From Gerris lacustris (Eukaryota; Arthropoda; Insecta; Hemiptera; Gerridae): a DNA stretch of 64,000 nt. A program made the position numbers and the translations under genes. The notes beneath the pieces are model-generated. The model saw only the letters and a program-made list of their open reading frames with translations. It searched no databases and was not told the DNA's origin. Positions 45,832 to 57,175 of the stretch are shown piece after piece (the stretch's first letter is position 1; the number at the start of each line of letters is the position of its first letter). Where the stretch lies: contig OX578280.1 in NCBI GenBank assembly GCA_951217055.1, positions 18,515,394 to 18,579,393 on the forward strand. The letters run 5' to 3'.

Positions 45832-46397
45832 GACTGCCAATTAGTGTGGCACATAGCTTCCTCGCATCCTACCACGAACTTCATTGATTTTTTAATTTTG
45901 CATTTTACAAGCCATTATTCTCTAATTTATTATATTCATTCCCCTGTTTTTTCCAATATGTCAAAATTGTTTAGATTTTTTACATGAATTTAAGTACAAA
46001 ATAAGCAAAGGATAAAGGGCGTAGACGGTTGAAAATAATCTAATGCCAACTGCGGTCTACTTTCGAAAACCCATCCAAATTTCATAAAAATCAGATGAGT
46101 ACTTTTGAAGTTATAGGTGTAAACGTATGTATGTCTGTGCTCATGTTAAAGAGAAACTTAAATGGGACCAACAATGGGCTAATTATGACCTACAATAGAA
46201 TTTTCATTAAAATCGAACTTGTAGTTTTTAGAATATTATGTTGGTTTGCAAAAATTGAGTGAGAGACAGACGTGGAACCAAAAATGTTCCCTTATAATGT
46301 CTGAAACGGATTTCTGTCATGGAATTTTTGAAATCGAAGACATAAAATATTTTCGATCTTAAGAACGATCACATAGCTTCCGAAGCTTGGAAGCAGT
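45832..46397 (+). mobile_element. Family A, best full copy
   Basis: Starts GGACTGCCAATTAGTGTGG and has CACATAGCTTCC near both ends as a 12-bp direct repeat (about 45851 and 46372). The 3' end carries the hairpin GCTTCC-GAAGCTT-GGAAGC and, before it, ATCTTAAGAACGAT. Internal boxes match all other copies. Length is about 566 bp; no open frame is conserved between copies. Class unknown; the stem-loop 3' end and lack of inverted termini suggest a rolling-circle or retroposon type. Confidence 0.8.
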
Positions 46398-46872
46398 ATA
46401 CATGTTTATGCGCAAGAGGATGCAATATAATATGCAAAAATTTTGAATTTAATATGGCACTATCATTGAGATCCAAATTTATTTTACAATTGGACAAGTA
46501 ATTTTAGAAAATAAGCGTTCGCAAAATAGTCGATAGATAGACCTACAAACAATAACGAGACCAAAAATTAACAAATCAAATTTAATATAAATTTCTAGCT
46601 TAAGAAAAATTGTTTAACCACTAAATTATTTTAAAATAAACATTTTATTTTTTGAAGCTTGAAAGTTTACATTAATTTTAAATAATTAAGCATATTAAAA
46701 TTTATGGAGAACCTTAACTTATGGTTTTAATGCTCTTTCCCTAAATATCACAACAAATCATTTATCAAGTATATTCTAACAAAATTAGGATTGAACATAA
46801 ATTGTCTAAATCAATAATAATTTAATAAATAGATTTAAAAAAATGAGATTAATCTAAAATTTTATGGTTTTT
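46398..46872. other. No feature recognised
   Basis: AT-rich. Confidence 0.5.
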
Positions 46873-48050
46873 AGGGTTTTGTAGATACTTCTCAAAACCC
46901 TTATACCGAGGGTGATGTGTCCGTCCGTCCGTCGCTCTTTGGTTCATAGGGCCCGAACCGTTTAAGCGAAAGTACTGAAATTTGAAACACTGGTGCAACT
47001 TTTTGACCCAACCACAGGAAAAATATACAGATGTTCATAATTTGATTTGCGCATGCGCAATTCGAAAAAATGTGGTAAACTCAAAAATTTATATTTTTTT
47101 TAATTTTTGAGTAGGGTATCAAATGAAAGCTGCTGAAGAGTAGGACACAAATATATATATCCTTTTTTAAAATTTGCATTCCTTATTTGTTAAATAAATC
47201 AAAATATACCAAAAAAAAATTTTTCCCCCCCCAACCACTATAAATCGGCTGGCGCTAAAATTTTGAAATAATTCATGCTAATATTTTATTGTGAGGCGAT
47301 GAAAATTCCGGGAGTTCATCCCAAATTTTCAAAAATTGTAAATTTTGGGCGCGAAAAAGTGAAGTGCGCCCAAAATTTTATTTTTTTAAAATTTTGAGTT
47401 GGGTATTAAATGAAAGCTGCTGAAGAGTAGGACACAAATATATATATGCTTTTTTAAAATTTGCATTAGTTATAGGGGAAAAAAATCAAAATATACCCCA
47501 AAAAAATTTCCCCCCCCCCAACCACTATAGATCGGCTGGTGCTAAAATTTCGAAATAATTCATACTAATACCTTAAAGTGGGGCGATGATATTTCCGGGA
47601 GTTCATTCCCAGGTTTTAAAAATTACCAATTTTGTGCACGAAAATTTGGAGTGCGCCCAAAATTTTATTTTTTAAAAATTTTGAGTTGGGTATCAAATGA
47701 AAGCTGCTGAAGAGTAGGATACAAATATATATTTGCTTTTTTAAATTTTTAATTCTTTATTGGTTTTATAAGTCAAAATATACCCCCAAAAAAATCCCCC
47801 CCCCCCCAAATTTTATATAATGGCTGGTCTTAAAATTTTGAAATGATTCATGGTTACACCGTATGGTTGGGCAATGAAAATTTTCTAAAAAAATGTAATT
47901 TATCTTGTCGTTATTACCTATAAAAAACATTGTGACCTCCCGGGGGATCGAACCCGGGACCCTTAGGATCGAAGAAAAAAAATCATAATTTCATAACGGG
48001 TATGCTTCATCATCTACAAAACCCTAAAAAGTACTTGGACGCAAGTACTT
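46873..48050 (+). mobile_element. HINE2, Helentron-like non-autonomous element
   Basis: 5' hairpin AGGGTTTT (46873-46880) with AAAACCCT (46894-46901), then TTATA and GTCCGTCCGTCCG. The start AGGGTTTTGTAGA (46873-46885) is repeated inverted at 48013-48025. A 3' hairpin follows: AAGTACTT, GGACGC loop, AAGTACTT (48029-48050). The interior has three tandem modules of 287 bp. A B-box-like GGGTTCGATCCCCC on minus (about 47943-47956) lies near the 3' end. A 14-bp palindrome TTGCGCATGCGCAA is at 47047-47060. No coding capacity. Confidence 0.8.
47104..47930 (+). repeat. 287-bp internal tandem module of HINE2, 3 copies
   Basis: The marker GGGTAT(C/T)AAATGAAAGC occurs at 47114, 47401 and 47688, exactly 287 bp apart. 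Each module has GCTGCTGAAGAGTAGGA, ACAAATATATAT, a C-run, GGCTGGCGCTAAAATTT and GGCGATGAAAATT. Confidence 0.92.
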
Positions 48051-48689
48051 CCCTGTGATTTTTATTTAATTTATTTACCCTTTATATTTTAGTAATAGAA
48101 CAATAGTTGTATTGTGGTAAATAATTTAAGAAATAGTTTCCTTTTTAATACATTTCTAAGGGACATAATTACAAACTATAAAACAATTATTTACTTATTA
48201 TATTTTAGTTAGAGAGTAATAATTGTATTGCTATATTAATTTAACTATCATTATCCTTTAAAATACATTTCTAAGTGAAATAATCACAAAACAATACAAA
48301 TTTCATAACATAAACAATAACTGAATACCTGATGAGTCTAGTTTATATGGGATTAAAATTTTGATAATTATTAATTATAGTATGTTTTATTTGATGCTTT
48401 TGCAGAAGCTTAGAAAGAGGTGAGAATGGGAATTGTTATCTGAACCTCAGAAAGGACACATTTAGGATGGCGCTAACAGTTTTAGGATGTTTAAAAATAT
48501 ATTGATGTCAAACTTGCTACTGTAGTTAGGCATATTCTTTGTCTGTCTTTTATTTACTATAATATTAATTTGTTCTCTAATATTTTGTTATGTTTAGTTG
48601 ATAAGTTTTATGAAGAATCAACTCTTGTATCATGAAGATGTTTATAACTTTGTCCTTGAGAATTGTAAGCGAGAGAAGCCAAGGGGGTT
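48051..48689. other. AT-rich, nothing recognised
   Basis: No repeat partner or coding signal. Confidence 0.5.
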
Positions 48690-48900
48690 TTATAATATTA
48701 TATAGGAGGCTGCGGGAACTTGCATCAAACAAGGTCAACACACAGCAATCCTAACTACATCTACACACAACTACAGAGCAACAAGGATCCGACACTGGGA
48801 AAGGAATGTTTTGTCCGTTACGGAGTTCTTAGCAGCGCAGAGATTCGAAAATTCAAAATCAAGAGCCAATAGGACGAGGGTACGTATCAGACACGCCCAC
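48690..48900 (+). promoter_or_regulatory. Possible TATA promoter and leader
   Basis: TTATAATATTATATAGG at about 48689-48705 is followed 25-30 bases later by TTGCATCAAAC and a GC-richer stretch with few T-runs to about 48900. A donor-like GGGTACGT occurs near 48880. No convincing frame follows. It may equally be the edge of a retroelement. Confidence 0.2.
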
Positions 48901-49384
48901 TACAATCTTTCTAACCGTCATGTCAGTTTTTTCAACTCCTTGACCCCCATACAACCCAGTACCACCGCACTCTTTCTCGATTGTAAACAAATTTAAAGGT
49001 CCCGACTGTAGATAAAGATAGAGATAATAACATCCTTTTCTCTTTTCCTCCTTCCAACTTCTTCACTACAAGTTATGTTTCTTCTTATTTTCTTCTTCCA
49101 GTCGTCTTTAAAACCTTTTTTTCTTCCAGTCTAATAATACCTCGGAAGAGGCGACGAACCTTCCACTCCAGACCACATTGAAACCTTTTTTCCACGTCTT
49201 CACGAGCATAATCCACACAAACTTCTCACATTTCTCCCTTTGTTCATCTAGTTCATCTCATCTATTTCAATATAGAATCTCTTCTCCTTGGATGTTATTT
49301 GGATCCTTCGTTGGTCCTTAACAAGTAATCAATGTTTGTCGATCTCATATCGTTTGAAATCTTTTTAAAAACCTGTTATATTTT

Positions 49385-49560
49385 TGTCTCCGTTCCAATC
49401 CACTTGCAACATGTGACAAGTTGATAAAAAATATTTTAGACCTCCCATCCACCTACAATCTGACATAATACAAGGACATCTCTTTTGTATTTTTATTTCT
49501 CCGACTCTCTTCACAAAAATTAAACATAATTGTTTGCTTAATATTTTTAAACTTAATCAT
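49385..49560. repeat. Diverged direct repeat R, copy 1
   Basis: CTCCGTTCCAATCCACTTGC, TTAGACCTCCCATCCACCTAC and AAAATTAAACATAAT match 50865-51100 in order. The surrounding 49000-49385 is pyrimidine-rich and unassigned. Confidence 0.55.
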
Positions 49561-50700
49561 TTTTATAATCTAATATAGAATATATATAGTAAATATATCA
49601 TAATATAGTATATAGGCTGAGATCTTGAAAAGAAAAAGCGACCAATTGTTTAATTTAAGGCCTTGTTAATACTAAACAAAAAATTGTGCACTTTTATCAT
49701 ATATATTTAAAAAGTTGCCTTCATATTCGGAATCGACCTCACGATATGTGTGTATTAAATTACTTTAATTAAACTCTATCCACGTGTTATCTAAATTTTA
49801 TTTTTATTGTTTATTAGGTCTTAATATTGAAAACATAAAAAATTCAACACTATTATTATTTTTATTTTTATTCCGTTTATTTATTTCGTATTTTTACAAC
49901 TCAATCAGAACCTAAGGTAGGTTCTCATATTGTGTATGCATAATCAATTTATTTGAAATAAATAAAATTTTAAGCTCAAAATTTATTTATTATAAATTAA
50001 TTGTTTCACTCAATAATTATTACCGAAGGTAATGAATGGGTAAAACAATAATTATTAAGTTAAGCAGTATTGCATTTAACTCTTAGCCAACAACTGATAT
50101 GGTAATACTCGTAAGTTATAGGGTTATATATTCCTTGTAAATACTCTTTTGAGAAAAGTGCTATTGTAATGTTCATATGGACATGGACTATCTGATTAAA
50201 CTACAGGATTTTTTATGTAGGCGATATTTCTAACTTAATGTAACTATTGGCAAAAACTAACTAGCCTATCTTGTAGGGCTTGAAGTGATGCAAATAGTTT
50301 GTTTTTTTATAATATGACCTCTCCAGCGCTCTATAGTGCCAAAAAAATGTGTTTTTAATAGTGTACCCTGTTATCACGAGTACTCTATTAAGTGAAGACC
50401 AAACCGAGTAAAAAGTATCCTATCATGTAGAGAAAACTTTACAGGCCTCAAAGTTTGTTGAAACACCTCCTATATCCTCCCTGTTACACGTGTCACATTT
50501 TGGTGTCGTGTTTTAGTAACGCTTTTCGAGTTTATGTGCCATAGCCACGACATGAAAATGTCAAAAAGTTCAGAGGTTCATTCATTTTTTCATGATGGAG
50601 GAGGGGGGGGGGGGGGTGGAATTGAAGATAAAACTTAAATTAATTGCTATTTAATTATTACTGATCTTTTCATATGAACAACCTAAATTTTCTAAATTCC
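49561..50700. other. AT-rich; G-run near 50601
   Basis: It contains a run of more than ten G at about 50601-50616. Nothing else supported. Confidence 0.5.
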
Positions 50701-51110
50701 TAATTCTCAAATTTTTACTTTTCCGTACTTAAAGGAAGAGTATTGTTTTTACCCAAAAAATTAGAAACCGAGATTTAAACGGAATTAATCCGTTTTGGGT
50801 ATTATCAAGACAATTTGAGTTGTTTCTAGCGGGATGTCTGACTGTCTGTCTGTTTCTTTTTCTTTCTGTTCCAATCCATTTAAGTTTGTCAACTTCACGC
50901 CAAGTTGCAACTTGTTACAAATTGAAAGAAAAAGGAAGTTCTTTAGAAAAGAAGTTGTTGGACCTCCCATCCACTTACTAAATCTCAAAGAATGGACATT
51001 TTGAGCCACAAAAAAAGGACAATTTTGTAAAGAAATAAACGCCTTCTTCTTTCCTTCTTTACCATCTTCCATATAAATTAAACATAATATTGTCTATTTG
51101 TCCATAATTA
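50701..51110. repeat. Repeat Q (inverted to 41340-41510) and repeat R, copy 2
   Basis: 50705-50835: GAGTATTGTTTTTACCC, CCGAGATTTAAACGG, GTCTGACTGTCTGTCTG, the inverse of 41390-41510. 50865-51100: GTTCCAATCC, GGACCTCCCATCCACTTAC, AAATTAAACATAAT, the R copy. The minus frame across it shows no family motif. Confidence 0.55.
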
Positions 51111-51387
51111 CCGAGGCGGTTCCACTTCAAAAAAAAGGGAGATAAATAACAACCCTCCGAACCGAAAAACGAATACATCTCTCAGATGTGGGCGACTATA
51201 TCGTTTTCTAACACCTTCAATCCCTCCTAATTTTTCACACCCCTCTTTCACAGTAAGTCAAAGACGTTTTTCTACCTTTTTTCCAAAACCTTTTTAAACG
51301 TATTTTGTATAAACCACTTAAGTGTCAATCAAGTTACTACTAACCATGAAATGAACTTTGCATTGTACCACTATTTCAACTATACAG

Positions 51388-51760
51388 AACAGTTCTTATA
51401 TACTTCTGTACTTATAGATGTCTTTAGTCCTTTGTATCTTCAGTTTCGTTTCAAATAAAACTAACATAAAATCCGTAACTGACTACTGTAAATTAACTCG
51501 TCTAGAAATTGTATTAGTTCAGCAACATAACAGTCTATTATTTATAATGTACTTCTGTACTTGAAGAAGTCTTTACTTGACTTTTGCCCTTATTTCTATT
51601 CTTAGATATATCTTTACAATGACAAAATAAAATCCGTAACTGACAACTGCACTTGATACTTTAAATTAACTACACTTAGAAATTGTATTCATTCATTAAC
51701 TTAACTGTCCATTGTTGTATACAAACATAAGTATTTAAGAAGTTAAGATATATCTATTTT
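51388..51760. repeat. Tandem repeat, about 160 bp, about 2.3 copies
   Basis: Shared marks are TACTTCTGTACTT, AAAATCCGTAACTGAC, TAAATTAACT and AGAAATTGTATT, about 160 bp apart (for example near 51467 and 51625). Diverged. Confidence 0.65.
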
Positions 51761-52300
51761 AAGTTGCAATTGTCAACGTTTAGCGCTACTTTCGTATTAA
51801 TAGAATACCATTTCTAAGTAAATGGTATGAAACAGGGATATAACAGTAAAGATGGGCTTTGAAGGTTAAGTTGGTATGATTTCCTTGTAGTCTCAAGACC
51901 TATGAATAAAATACGTGATTACATATTATTGTAGCAAGTATAATATTGAACTTTATTACTGGAAAGTTTCATGTTTCTATCTCTTTTGATTCAAAAGTTA
52001 TTTGAACCATACAGAGTGACTGACAGACAGACACAGAACGAAATTATAAGCGTGAGTATAACTACATACTCAAATGAAATCCCCTTAAATTAAATAGGTA
52101 ATTTGAGTATTAACTAGGCATCTTGTGGCTCTATCATTGAAGCGAGTGTAATGCAATAAATTTTAAATATTATGAAAATAGTTAATCAGGATGAGTTGAT
52201 AGCCTAGTGGGGGAGAAAGGTGCCTTTACTACAGATTCCTTAACTTTAACATGTCGAGACCATATCTTTATTTCAAATATTATAAAATGTATCACTTCAC
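51761..52300. other. AT-rich; HINE3 5' fragment near 51958-52045
   Basis: TACTGGAAAGTTTCATG, TCTCTTTTGATTCAAAAGTTAT and GAGTGACTGACAGACAGACACA match 57048-57125. The remainder is unassigned. Confidence 0.5.
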
Positions 52301-52860
52301 TACTTAATAACTTCTGCTTGTATCAAGTTGAAATTTCACATGCATGTTTCAGCTGTTCTATAGACGATGTAGGTATATGAATTTTTATTAAAATCGTTAC
52401 GTTAGAATGTAAGATATTGGTAATTACGTTGTTTCCTATATTTTAAACGTTTAGGTTCGCTTTAATAGTTTTATCGATCGTTATCACTTCATAGCGATGT
52501 TGGTTTTATTAAAAAATTGTATTTTAAAAAGACAAAATTTGTTCGTCTCATCGAATAGGTGATGATAGAATTTTTTCCCGTCCTGAAATTAAAATTTTTA
52601 CATTTTAAGGTAACTTTTACACGAGGCTTACGCGCAAACTGTTGGACGGATAACGCTGTCCAACGAACTTAGCCTGAGCATTAGTAAAAGGTTCATGTAT
52701 ACCAAATTTTTACAAAATCAGGCAAGTTATACTCAAGTTATCGTCGGACACGTAAACGTTACTGACAGACAGACAAATAGACAAGATGCTTTTTTTTGTT
52801 AAATGAAAGAAGCTCGCTTACGCTCGCTTCAATTATTTGATAGATAAATACGTAAAGTTA
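52300..52860 (+). mobile_element. Family N element, copy 2
   Basis: AACTTCTGCTTGTATCA, ACGCGCAAACTGTTGGACG, GATAACGCTGTCCAACGAAC and ACTCAAGTTATCGTC correspond to 8465-8760. It ends in GACAGACAGACAAATAGACA and the CTCGCTTACGCTCGCTTC tract (52812-52829), a hairpin-like 3' terminus. Its spacer differs from copy 1. Confidence 0.55.
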
Positions 52861-52904
52861 TATATGTTACATTAAAATTTTTAAGTTTCAGGTAGTATTC
52901 TTAC

Positions 52905-53150
52905 TAAAGAAAGATTAAATTTTAATTTAAATCATATTATAATTATCATTAACTACGGGCGACATACAGAGAAAAATAGACCCCACCACTGGGACCCGAA
53001 CCACGGACCTCCAATATATCCATTACAGGCGCTCTTACCAACTGAGCTATACTGGAGAATGATCTTTCTCTGTCGTTACCGGATATATAGTAGGCCCGTG
53101 GTTTCTCTGTATGTCTCCCGTAGTTAATGATAATTAATAATTTATATTTT
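52905..53150. mobile_element. Retroposon D, copy 3, with inverted arms
   Basis: The left arm on minus carries a tRNA-like head: A box TATAGCTCAGTTGG, D stem GCTC/GAGC, B box GGTTCGGGTCCC (52992-53003 region). The right arm on plus repeats TAGGCCCGTGGTTT and CTCTGTATGTCTCCCGTAGTTAATGATAATTA. The two face head to head, as in the other two D copies. No target duplication found. Confidence 0.6.
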
Positions 53151-53320
53151 ACATGTTAAAATAATCAATTGAAATATAATTGTGACTTAAATAATGAAGA
53201 ATATAAAAAAAAGATGGGGAAAAAACATTTCTATCCCTATTATATTTTTAATGTTAAGTTAAGATAAAGTTATTTCATCTTTTAACTTCAAGGATAGAAA
53301 TCAGTGTTTCGGGAAGAGTT

Positions 53321-53446
53321 AATAGGTGGCCAGCAGGTGGTGTCTGCTGGTACTTGTTCCCTGAACTCTGCAGCAGCTGCTGCATTAATGAACCCATGAA
53401 CAGACCCTCTGTTCTTTCCTACCATCATCTTAGCTCAGATTTATTT
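53321..53446 (+). repeat. Family G repeat, copy 3
   Basis: GCTGCTGCATTAATGAACCC and CCCTCTGTTC match the G copies at 34515 and 36145; the left part shares GGCCAGCAGGTGG-type text with family H. Confidence 0.5.
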
Positions 53447-53984
53447 TCATTTTTATTTCAAATTAGTTATAAAATGGCAGAATTCCATTTATTGCTCAAA
53501 AAAAAATAACAATATTTCAAACTAAAAAATATATATATTATTTTGTAAAAAAATAAGTATTAAATATTTAATTTTTATCGTGAAATGTAGTTTTAATATG
53601 ATTTTGACTTGAAATGAAAAAATAGGCTAATAAAATCGTGAATTACAGTTAAATGGTACATTTTATTAAAAAAGCATGTACACTATCGCCATCTAATTTG
53701 TTTAAATACATAATTTGAACTTAATTTTTATAAAGAAAATCGAGTTTATTGGGTTGCAATTTTTTTAACTTAATATTCGCCAGTCGGCCATTTATCATTT
53801 TATGCGTTAATAATTTTTTACGATCATACTTTATCCGCACTCTTCCCACTTTGTTTCTGGCAAATAAAATTCATAAAAAGTAAATACATACTAACAATGA
53901 ACTCATTAATTAAAGTTCTTAACCAGTATACAAATAGAATGAGAATAGGAGATAACAACCATCCTCGCATTTAATATTAGAAAA
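53447..53984. other. AT-rich, nothing recognised
   Basis: No repeat partner or coding signal. Confidence 0.5.
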
Positions 53985-54390
53985 TCAATCCGAGAAAATT
54001 AAGACAAACTTTCTCATTTACGAGATCATAACTACTTAGCCCATTATATATCGTTAGAATCGAATTTAAATGGACTAAATTTTAGAATTTTTTAAATCAA
54101 AATCGTCGAAACCGTTTTTTTACGTATTTGGGGGGTAGCGGCCCCAAATTTGGAGCTAAAATTCATTTCTCGATTTCACCTCGGGGTATGATTTTTCTGA
54201 ACATGTGTGCCAAATTTTGTCAAAATCGGCAAAGAAGTATAGGCTACACGCGTCTTCACTGCGGTGACAGACAATAGACAAACATTTTTTAAAAAAAAAA
54301 ACAACACTTTTTTGGATTCAGGGGACCTCAAAACGTGTAAATTCATCAAAAATCGCGCAATCACAATATTTTCTCTTTATATGAGAAAGT
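53985..54390 (-). mobile_element. Family P element, uninterrupted copy
   Basis: From GACAAACTTTCTCATTTACGAG through AACTACTTAGCCCATTAT, AAATCGTCGAAACCG, GGAGCTAAAATTCATTTCTCG and GGGGACCTCAAAACGTGTAA to CTCTTTATATGAGAAAGT. The ends ACTTTCTCAT and ATGAGAAAGT are inverted. It lacks HINE1 and shows the empty insertion site. It also lacks the B-box part of the 14.7-kb copy. Confidence 0.7.
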
Positions 54391-55063
54391 AATCAAATCT
54401 GGTACCTTTACTGAATGAAAAAGATGCAATTACAAGAATACGCTTTTCAAACCAACAGTAATAATATGCCTCAATATATGCAGTATTGACAATTAGTATT
54501 GTGCCTTACTCTATTTTGACCCTTAAAGGCACTGTCTTAAGCATACAGTAAGTTAGCTGGCAAAGGTGAACCCGTGAAAAAATCTATATAGTGCATGTTG
54601 TCCATCATACAAGAGTTATTCAGTATGATTTATTCCATATAAAGTTTCATAATGAGCATTATCAATATAATATAACAATGCTTAATTATTACAACTGTAT
54701 GCTCTTCAGTAAAAACAAAGCTCTAAAGAAGTTTATTCCCAACTTTTGGTTGCAGCTAAGGAAAAAAGCTTTATGGGTGATGTCAAAATATGAAATATTT
54801 TACTAAATTAAAGTAATTAAAATATAAAAAATATTTATGATGTAAAAGATTAAAAGTATCCAACTCATGTTAATGATGGTGGAAACAACTATACATATAT
54901 TTTAATAAAACTAATAAAACAATATTATTAATAATCCACTATGATCGAGAATAAGGTGGTTTTTTAGGAGTGTTTCAAAACTGAATTAGAAATTAGGTCA
55001 CCAACGGCCACTTTGAACTTTACAGCCAAGAGACAACGGTTACTTTCTACTAAGCTCTCTGGA
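54391..55063. other. AT-rich, nothing recognised
   Basis: The 71-codon plus frame at 54591-54806 shows no motif. Confidence 0.45.
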
Positions 55064-55560
55064 CTTCAAACTGTAAGACCAAAACGTCCTCGACTGCCGT
55101 TGTAACAGCCTTGTATTACAATGTTTAGGTATCTTAGCTCTAACTAATAAGACCAAAATGTCTTCTGGTATCGTCGTAACAGCCTTGTATAACAATGATA
55201 AGCTATCTTAGCTCTAACTAATAAGAACAAAACGTCTTCTATTATCGTCATGACAGCCTGATATTACAATGTTAAGCTATCTTAGCTTCTAACTAATAAG
55301 ACGAAAACGTCTTCTATTATCGTCATGACAGCCTGTTATTACAATGTTAGGGTATCTTATAGCTTGTAACTAATAAGACCAAAATGTCTTTTGGTATCGT
55401 CGTGACAGCCTTGTGTTAACGATAACGATAAGCTATCTTAACTTCAAACTAACAACATCCAAACGTCTGCCCTTCAGTATCGTCAAAAGAGTAAAAGTAT
55501 TAGTTTTTATTTTATTATCTTAACTTCAAACTAAGAACACCAAAACGCCCTTTGTCATTC
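55064..55560. repeat. Minisatellite, about 75 bp, 6-7 copies
   Basis: The GACAGCC/AACAGCC marker falls at 55104, 55178, 55252, 55327 and 55404 (spacings 74, 74, 75, 77), with two more diverged units to 55560. The unit includes CTAACTAATAAGACCAAAA and CGTCTTCTATTATCGTC. Confidence 0.92.
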
Positions 55561-55647
55561 TTGTAGCGGTACTATATAATACATTTAAATTACTTTTGTA
55601 ATATTATATGTAGTATGTTATGTACATATTATATTTAAAATACTAGT

Positions 55648-55985
55648 AAGAAAAATAGTCAGCCAATTAGTGTTACTTATAGCTTCCTCGGGTCCTATTT
55701 CGTATACTTTAATGATTTTAAGCTTTTACAACCTATTGCCAATTTTACAATAGTATTATTGTCAAATTTATTTATTTTTTCCTCCCGATTTTTAAATCTT
55801 TTGGGTCGAAACGTCGTAAAACACATCGAACAAGACGCGGCCACCACCGGATGACCTAAAACTTCCTTAATGTCTGAAACGGATTACTGTCTTGAAATTT
55901 TTGAAATTGGAGACAAAAAATATTGGTTCTTCTGATCCCATACATCCCATTACCTTCGCTAATCTTGGAAGCAAAGTATTGCTAG
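55648..55985 (+). mobile_element. Family A, internally deleted copy with inserted segment
   Basis: A start (AATAGTCAGCCAATTAGTG, AGCTTCCTCGGGTCCTATTTCG) and A end (AATGTCTGAAACGGATTACTG, GGAGACAAAAAATATTGGTTC, CTTGGAAGC). The middle is replaced by 55800-55870 (GGTCGAAACGTCGTAAAAC, GCGGCCACCACCGGATGACC), which matches 62899-62960. Confidence 0.65.
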
Positions 55986-56549
55986 TTATTGCATAAAAAG
56001 AATAGCTAAGTTATTGTATTCTTCGACTAACAGGAGAGTTATACTCGCAGATTTTAAATTTACTATGTAAGCTACTAACAATAATTTAATAAACATAATG
56101 TCTTTAATAGGGTTTTTGTGTTAGCGTTGTTAACAAATGAATTCTAAACGGATAGATTTGGCTGTTTGAATGATACTTTCAATGAACCCCTTTCCCCCAG
56201 GTACACTCCTAAAGGAAAAACATGGTCGTAAAAACTTATGACCTAAAAAAAAGCACAGGACTTAGCCACCATAATATATAGTTATTCGTTAACCAAAAGG
56301 ATACCACCTAAAGGTCCCTTAATTAGAAAATTAGTCACAATTAGGAACTCTAAGTTATTGCATTCCTAATAAATGTATGGGCTAAGACTAAATCACTGCT
56401 TTTATGAATTTAAAGATGTGAAATACAAACTTTCCAACGATTTTGATTATAACATCTAAAATGTAGTCCATTTAAGTACGAATCTAACAATATAAGTAGT
56501 TTTCCCGGGAAAAATCTAGTTCCTGAGAAATAAATTGGTCAGGCGTTTT
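55986..56549. other. No gene; inverted P-like segment at 56450-56510
   Basis: ATCTAAAATGTAGTCCATTT, GAATCTAACAATATAAG and TTTTCCCGGGA are the reverse complement of 14885-14945. Confidence 0.5.
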
Positions 56550-57175
56550 GACAAAATGGCGCCGAAAATTAAACACAATCCCTAAGTGGTATATATATTT
56601 GTAATCTACTCTTCAATACCTTTCATTTGATACCCCACTCAAAATTTTAAAAAAATAATTATTTTCGAGTGACATTTCTTATCCGCCATCTTGGATTTCC
56701 AGTAAATCAGATCAAATTGCTAATCTTATTTCTTCTATGACCCAGCAGACCACACATTTTGCATATTTTTCAATATTTTTAGTAACAGCGGAAATACGAT
56801 TTTAGGGGGGGGGGGGACATGCAAAATTTCGATGTTTTTTGACAAAATGGCGCCGAAAATTAAACACTATCCCTAAGTGATATATATATTTGTAATCTAC
56901 TCTTCAATACCTTCCATTTGATACCCCACCCAAAATTTTAAAAAAATCTTTTTTTCACGCGACGTGAATTATCCGCCATTTTGAATTTGAAGAGCTGATA
57001 CTTTTGAGTTCGCTATATTTTTCCTGTGTGCGCATCAAAACGATCTTTTATACTGGAAAGTTTCACGGTTTTATCTCTTTTGGTTCAAAAGTTATTGGAA
57101 CCGTACAGAGTGACAGACAGACACAGGAACGAAACTATAAGGGTTTCTTTTTTTTGGTTTTACCAACGAAACCCT
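56550..57175 (-). mobile_element. HINE3, Helentron-like element
   Basis: On minus, 5' hairpin AGGGTTTC (57168-57175) with GAAACCCT (57140-57147), then TTATAGTTTCG and a GTCTGTCTGTC tract. The interior is a tandem duplication with the marker GACAAAATGGCGCC at 56550 and 56841 (291 bp). Modules contain the GGGTATCAAATGAAAGG box and GAAGAGTAGATTACAAATA, homologous to the HINE2 modules. A G-run at 56806-56817 lies inside. The 3' hairpin end is not found. Confidence 0.7.

Noticed and set aside
50785..51072. 95-codon minus-strand frame
   Set aside because: It spans the junction of repeats Q and R, and the equivalent R copy at 49385 is not open.
52980..53062. Functional tRNA gene on minus strand
   Set aside because: The D arm and B box are good, but the anticodon stem does not pair.
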